In this document: positions 61,402-64,000 of the stretch, one piece after another
Layout of the letters: each line of letters begins with the position of its first letter
How positions within the stretch are numbered: the stretch's first letter is position 1
From: Bdellovibrionales bacterium
GTDB lineage: Bacteria; Bdellovibrionota; Bdellovibrionia; Bdellovibrionales; UBA1609
NCBI GenBank assembly: GCA_016714165.1
Contig: JADJNU010000002.1
Coordinates: forward strand, 682,001 to 746,000
DNA length: 64,000 bases
Direction: 5' to 3'
The notes under the pieces: generated by a model
Told to the model about the DNA's origin: nothing
What the model saw: the letters and a program-made list of their open reading frames with translations, nothing else
The model's database searches: none
Program-made: the position numbers and the translations under genes

Positions 61402-63040
61402 AGTTCTCTCTGGTCCTCAGGCGGGACAGATTTTCAAACTTAAGGCCGGCACTAACACAATCGGCCGCGAGCCAGGTTGCAATGTCATTTTATCTAGCGC
61501 CGGCGTCTCCAAGCAACACGCCAAACTGGACATCTTTGATGACAAGATTATTATCTCTGACCTGGGGTCTCGGAATGGCACATTTGCCAACGGGGTTAAA
61601 ATTCAAAACCTGCGATTAACTGGAAATGAAAAACTCGCATTGCATGAAATTTTTTTTGAAATTATTGAAATGAGCCAGACTGAACTGCTTCGACTGACGA
61701 ATGCTGCCACCGCCCCCTTAAATTACCAACAAGCCAGTCCTCATTTGGGCCACTATCAACAGCAGTTCAGTCACCCTCACAACGAAAGTATTGCATTTCA
61801 ACATCAGCAGGAAACAAGTTCCACCCCAAACCACAGTTCTCAACAAACATCCAGTACCCCACAAAGCAAAGCAACTATACTGATACTTGCTCAGAAATAT
61901 CTAAACGAAGTGATTTTGCCAGGCGTGTACAAACTACCTGAAATAATGGAGTTTCGCCTGGTCCTCGCCGTATTTGTGGGGGCTTTTATTCTATTTGTTA
62001 CCTCTCTTTCAGCTGTTCCACTGATGCGAATCCTTAAGGCCAGCGTAGAAAAGGAGAGTCAGCGGCGGGCACTCACCATCGCTCGCACATTGGCAAAAAT
62101 AAATCGTGCTCCGCTGATGCAGGGAATTGAATCGGCCGTTTCCATTGAAATTGCCCAAAGGGAACCTGGAGTGGAAAGGGCTCTCATTATTTCAAATGTG
62201 GACGGAAATATCATCGCACCGGCTTCTCTGGCTGGGCAGGTCCCCGATCTTCCATTTATTCATGAGGCACGTCGAGAGGGAAGAGAAATCGTCAAGCAGA
62301 TTGATGACAGCACAATTGGGGCCCTGGTTCCGATTGAATTCTACAATCCCGAGACGGGATCACAAGCCGTCACTGCCTGTGCTGCCGTCATATATAATAT
62401 GGGTTCGTTGGCCGTAGATGATGCGCGCACTCTCAGTCTATTTATTCAGACATTCTTTATCGCTTTAATCGTCGGCTCTATTCTCTTCTATTTTCTTCTA
62501 AAAACAATTGAATTTCCGTTAGTAACTCTCAACCAACAGCTTGATCTCGCCCTAAAAGAAAATCATGATAATTTGCGGACTTCCTATCAATTTCCAGTGT
62601 TGCAAGCCTTGGTCTCAAATATCAACAGTGCTCTCTCTCGAATGGGCAGCTCGGATCCATCCAAAAATTCCACGAGAGTTGAGTATGATCGTGGTGCAGA
62701 ATTGAACAATCTGGTACAACTCATAGGTTTTGGTGCCATTGGAATCACTGCACATGACCTCACTATCCAATCTGTTAATCCCGAATTTGAGGATCGAACA
62801 GGAATGAAATCCTCGGATCTCGTCTTTCAAACTGTTGACAAGATCACTGATCAAGCAATGCGTCTGAGCATCAAAGATCTCATAGAGAGGGCCCTCCAGA
62901 ACCCTCACCAAATTGCATCGAATAATCTTGATATCCGTGGAGAGACATTTGAAATCGCTCTGCAAGCGGTTCATGGCAGCGATCAAGTGGCTTACTTTAT
63001 TGTGAGCATCCTGCCCTCCTACCAAGGAGGTCACCCCTAA
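61388..63040 (+). CDS. Membrane protein with N-terminal FHA domain and C-terminal PAS-like region
   Basis: About 550 residues. FHA at residues 1-95 (NTIGREPGCNVILSSAGVSK, QHAKLDI, DLGSRNGTFANGVKI) binds phosphothreonine; then a Gln/Ser-rich linker, a membrane helix (VLAVFVGAFILFVTSLSAV), an extracytoplasmic domain of about 140 residues, a second helix (FFIALIVGSILFYFLL) and a PAS-like C-terminus. This is a sensor-like layout without a kinase. Start ATG 61388 with GGAG upstream; the frame opens at 61367. Downstream FHA gene overlaps by one base (TAATG). Confidence 0.85.
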   Translation: MWVLRVLSGPQAGQIFKLKAGTNTIGREPGCNVILSSAGVSKQHAKLDIFDDKIIISDLGSRNGTFANGVKIQNLRLTGNEKLALHEIFFEIIEMSQTELLRLTNAATAPLNYQQASPHLGHYQQQFSHPHNESIAFQHQQETSSTPNHSSQQTSSTPQSKATILILAQKYLNEVILPGVYKLPEIMEFRLVLAVFVGAFILFVTSLSAVPLMRILKASVEKESQRRALTIARTLAKINRAPLMQGIESAVSIEIAQREPGVERALIISNVDGNIIAPASLAGQVPDLPFIHEARREGREIVKQIDDSTIGALVPIEFYNPETGSQAVTACAAVIYNMGSLAVDDARTLSLFIQTFFIALIVGSILFYFLLKTIEFPLVTLNQQLDLALKENHDNLRTSYQFPVLQALVSNINSALSRMGSSDPSKNSTRVEYDRGAELNNLVQLIGFGAIGITAHDLTIQSVNPEFEDRTGMKSSDLVFQTVDKITDQAMRLSIKDLIERALQNPHQIASNNLDIRGETFEIALQAVHGSDQVAYFIVSILPSYQGGHP

Positions 63041-64000
63041 TGACTGAGGGAAGCCTTGCTCCATCTATACCTCACGGGTTTGAATTTTCTCTAGTTGTAT
63101 TGAATGGGAAGGACCAAGGAGTCACTTATCGTTTGACTGGGCAACGGGTCACGCTCGGACGCGGGGAGGAGAACGATATCCAATTCCAAAGCGATATGAA
63201 ATGCAGTCGCCAACACGCAGTTATAGAATTTGCAGAAAATGGGATATTCATTGAAAACGTCTCCGATTCAAATGTACTGATTGTAGATAAAATCGAAGTG
63301 CAAAAATCCCGAATAAAAAACCTCTCGCATATTGTTCTGGGAGAAACCGAGCTCAAACTAAAGATCAAAACCCCCCAAGACCTGGGCCTCGTTCCCATCC
63401 CGAGTCATCTCACAACTTCTTCCGCTCCAACAAGAACAAAGACCCTTGGCCCAGGCTCAGGAAAACCAAACGACAATTTTCAGGGAAACTTCTATCGCCC
63501 GTCTTCCTCATCCCAATCCAAATCCAACAATTCTTCCTCAAAAATTCGTTATCTAGTTGGCGGCCTGGCCGTCCTTTTTCTATATCTGATCATGTCTGAA
63601 ACTTCGAAAAAAAAGGATGTCACTGAGATCCGTACAGATGAAGCCGTCGATGCTGAAATAGAAAAAACTCAAAAATTACGCGAATCAGTCATAGAGCAGC
63701 GTCAAAAACAGGGAAAAAATTCGCAACAATACAATGAAGCGCAAGCCGTCTATCTTCAGGGATTTCGCGACTACAAGCAAGGTATCTACGGCCGATCCCT
63801 TGAGCTGTTTCAAGCCTGCCTGTCCCTTTTTCCTGAACATACTCTTTGTCTGAGATATTTAAAACTGGCGCAAAGAAAGTACAACGAATTGACTCAATAC
63901 CATATGATTTTGGGACGAAAATATCGAGAACAGGCCCAATTCTCAGCTTGCAAGGCATCTTTTCGAAATGTCATGGTCATGGTCGTCGATGCAAATAGCG
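63040..64000 (+). CDS. Second FHA-domain membrane protein (runs off window)
   Basis: At least 320 codons, cut at the window end. FHA at residues 15-105 (VTLGRGEENDIQFQSD, CSRQHAVIEF), a Ser/Pro/Asn-rich linker, one membrane helix (YLVGGLAVLFLYLIMS, about residues 170-185), then a coiled stretch and TPR-like repeats (YLQGFRDYKQGIYGRSLELF). AAGGAGG lies about 9 bases before the ATG, which overlaps the preceding TAA. With tadC it may form a phosphothreonine-regulated envelope machine. Not present as a short ORF because it has no stop in the window. Confidence 0.85.
   Translation, partial: MTEGSLAPSIPHGFEFSLVVLNGKDQGVTYRLTGQRVTLGRGEENDIQFQSDMKCSRQHAVIEFAENGIFIENVSDSNVLIVDKIEVQKSRIKNLSHIVLGETELKLKIKTPQDLGLVPIPSHLTTSSAPTRTKTLGPGSGKPNDNFQGNFYRPSSSSQSKSNNSSSKIRYLVGGLAVLFLYLIMSETSKKKDVTEIRTDEAVDAEIEKTQKLRESVIEQRQKQGKNSQQYNEAQAVYLQGFRDYKQGIYGRSLELFQACLSLFPEHTLCLRYLKLAQRKYNELTQYHMILGRKYREQAQFSACKASFRNVMVMVVDANS

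Noticed and set aside
1..64000. CRISPR array, insertion sequence, integrase or att sites
   Set aside because: No spaced direct repeats, transposase motifs or terminal inverted repeats were seen. The only strong tandem repeat is the protein-coding minisatellite.

Overview
The window carries a flagellar operon, two tandem flagellin genes behind sigma-28-like promoters, an outer-membrane lipid-asymmetry (Mla) operon, Tad- and pseudopilin-type genes, DivIVA, two NtrC-type sigma-54 activators and many outer-membrane beta-barrel or lipoprotein candidates. Together with moderate base composition (roughly mid-40s % GC by eye) and dense bidirectional packing, this suggests a Gram-negative, flagellated delta-proteobacteria-like organism, most likely of the Bdellovibrionota. 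That placement is inferred from gene content; no rRNA or tRNA gene is visible to test it.

Layout. 1-5.0 kb (minus): AMIN/TPR protein, sigma-54 activator, flgB-flgC-fliE-fliF; flgB is reduced to its two ends. 5.2-8.1 kb (plus): lipoprotein, mlaE, mlaF, mlaD. 8.1-13.3 kb: DciA-like protein, trmFO, glmS, glmU (UDP-GlcNAc supply). 13.4-17.6 kb (plus): M14 peptidase, histidine kinase, NtrC-type regulator. 17.6-22.5 kb: beta-barrel candidate and three very large pseudopilin-like proteins. 22.6-41.5 kb: a surface-glycan region with five GT2 glycosyltransferases (one fused to a radical-SAM-like domain), an epimerase, a polytopic GT-C-like protein, a carbamoyltransferase with SxtJ-like and DUF5989 partners, two radical SAM proteins and a Trp/Tyr-rich tandem-repeat protein; tsaC, purD, a SAMHD1-like dNTPase, thyA and folA are interspersed. 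41.6-43.8 kb: two flagellins. 43.9-60.1 kb: mostly minus-strand housekeeping (ubiB-like, rnr, STAS protein, MBL hydrolase, OMPs, valS, rhodanese, MFS, divIVA, proC, yggS, maf). 60.1-64 kb (plus): tadC, DUF192, two FHA proteins, the last cut by the window end.

The most novel-looking element is the 28.5-31.0 kb stretch: a radical-SAM-like/GT2 fusion whose frame appears to run, after a one-base shift, into a strongly aromatic, basic protein built from two long Trp-rich modules separated by a 24-bp minisatellite. It lies in a locus suited to making a decorated (carbamoylated) surface glycan.

Caution on frames: at least four genes are split by what look like one-base changes, mostly in homopolymers (AMIN/TPR, GT2/repeat protein, carbamoyltransferase, rnr), and a radical SAM gene is also broken. 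Either the sequence has homopolymer errors or the genome shows real decay or slippage. The flgB deletion is of a different kind and cannot be explained by homopolymer error.
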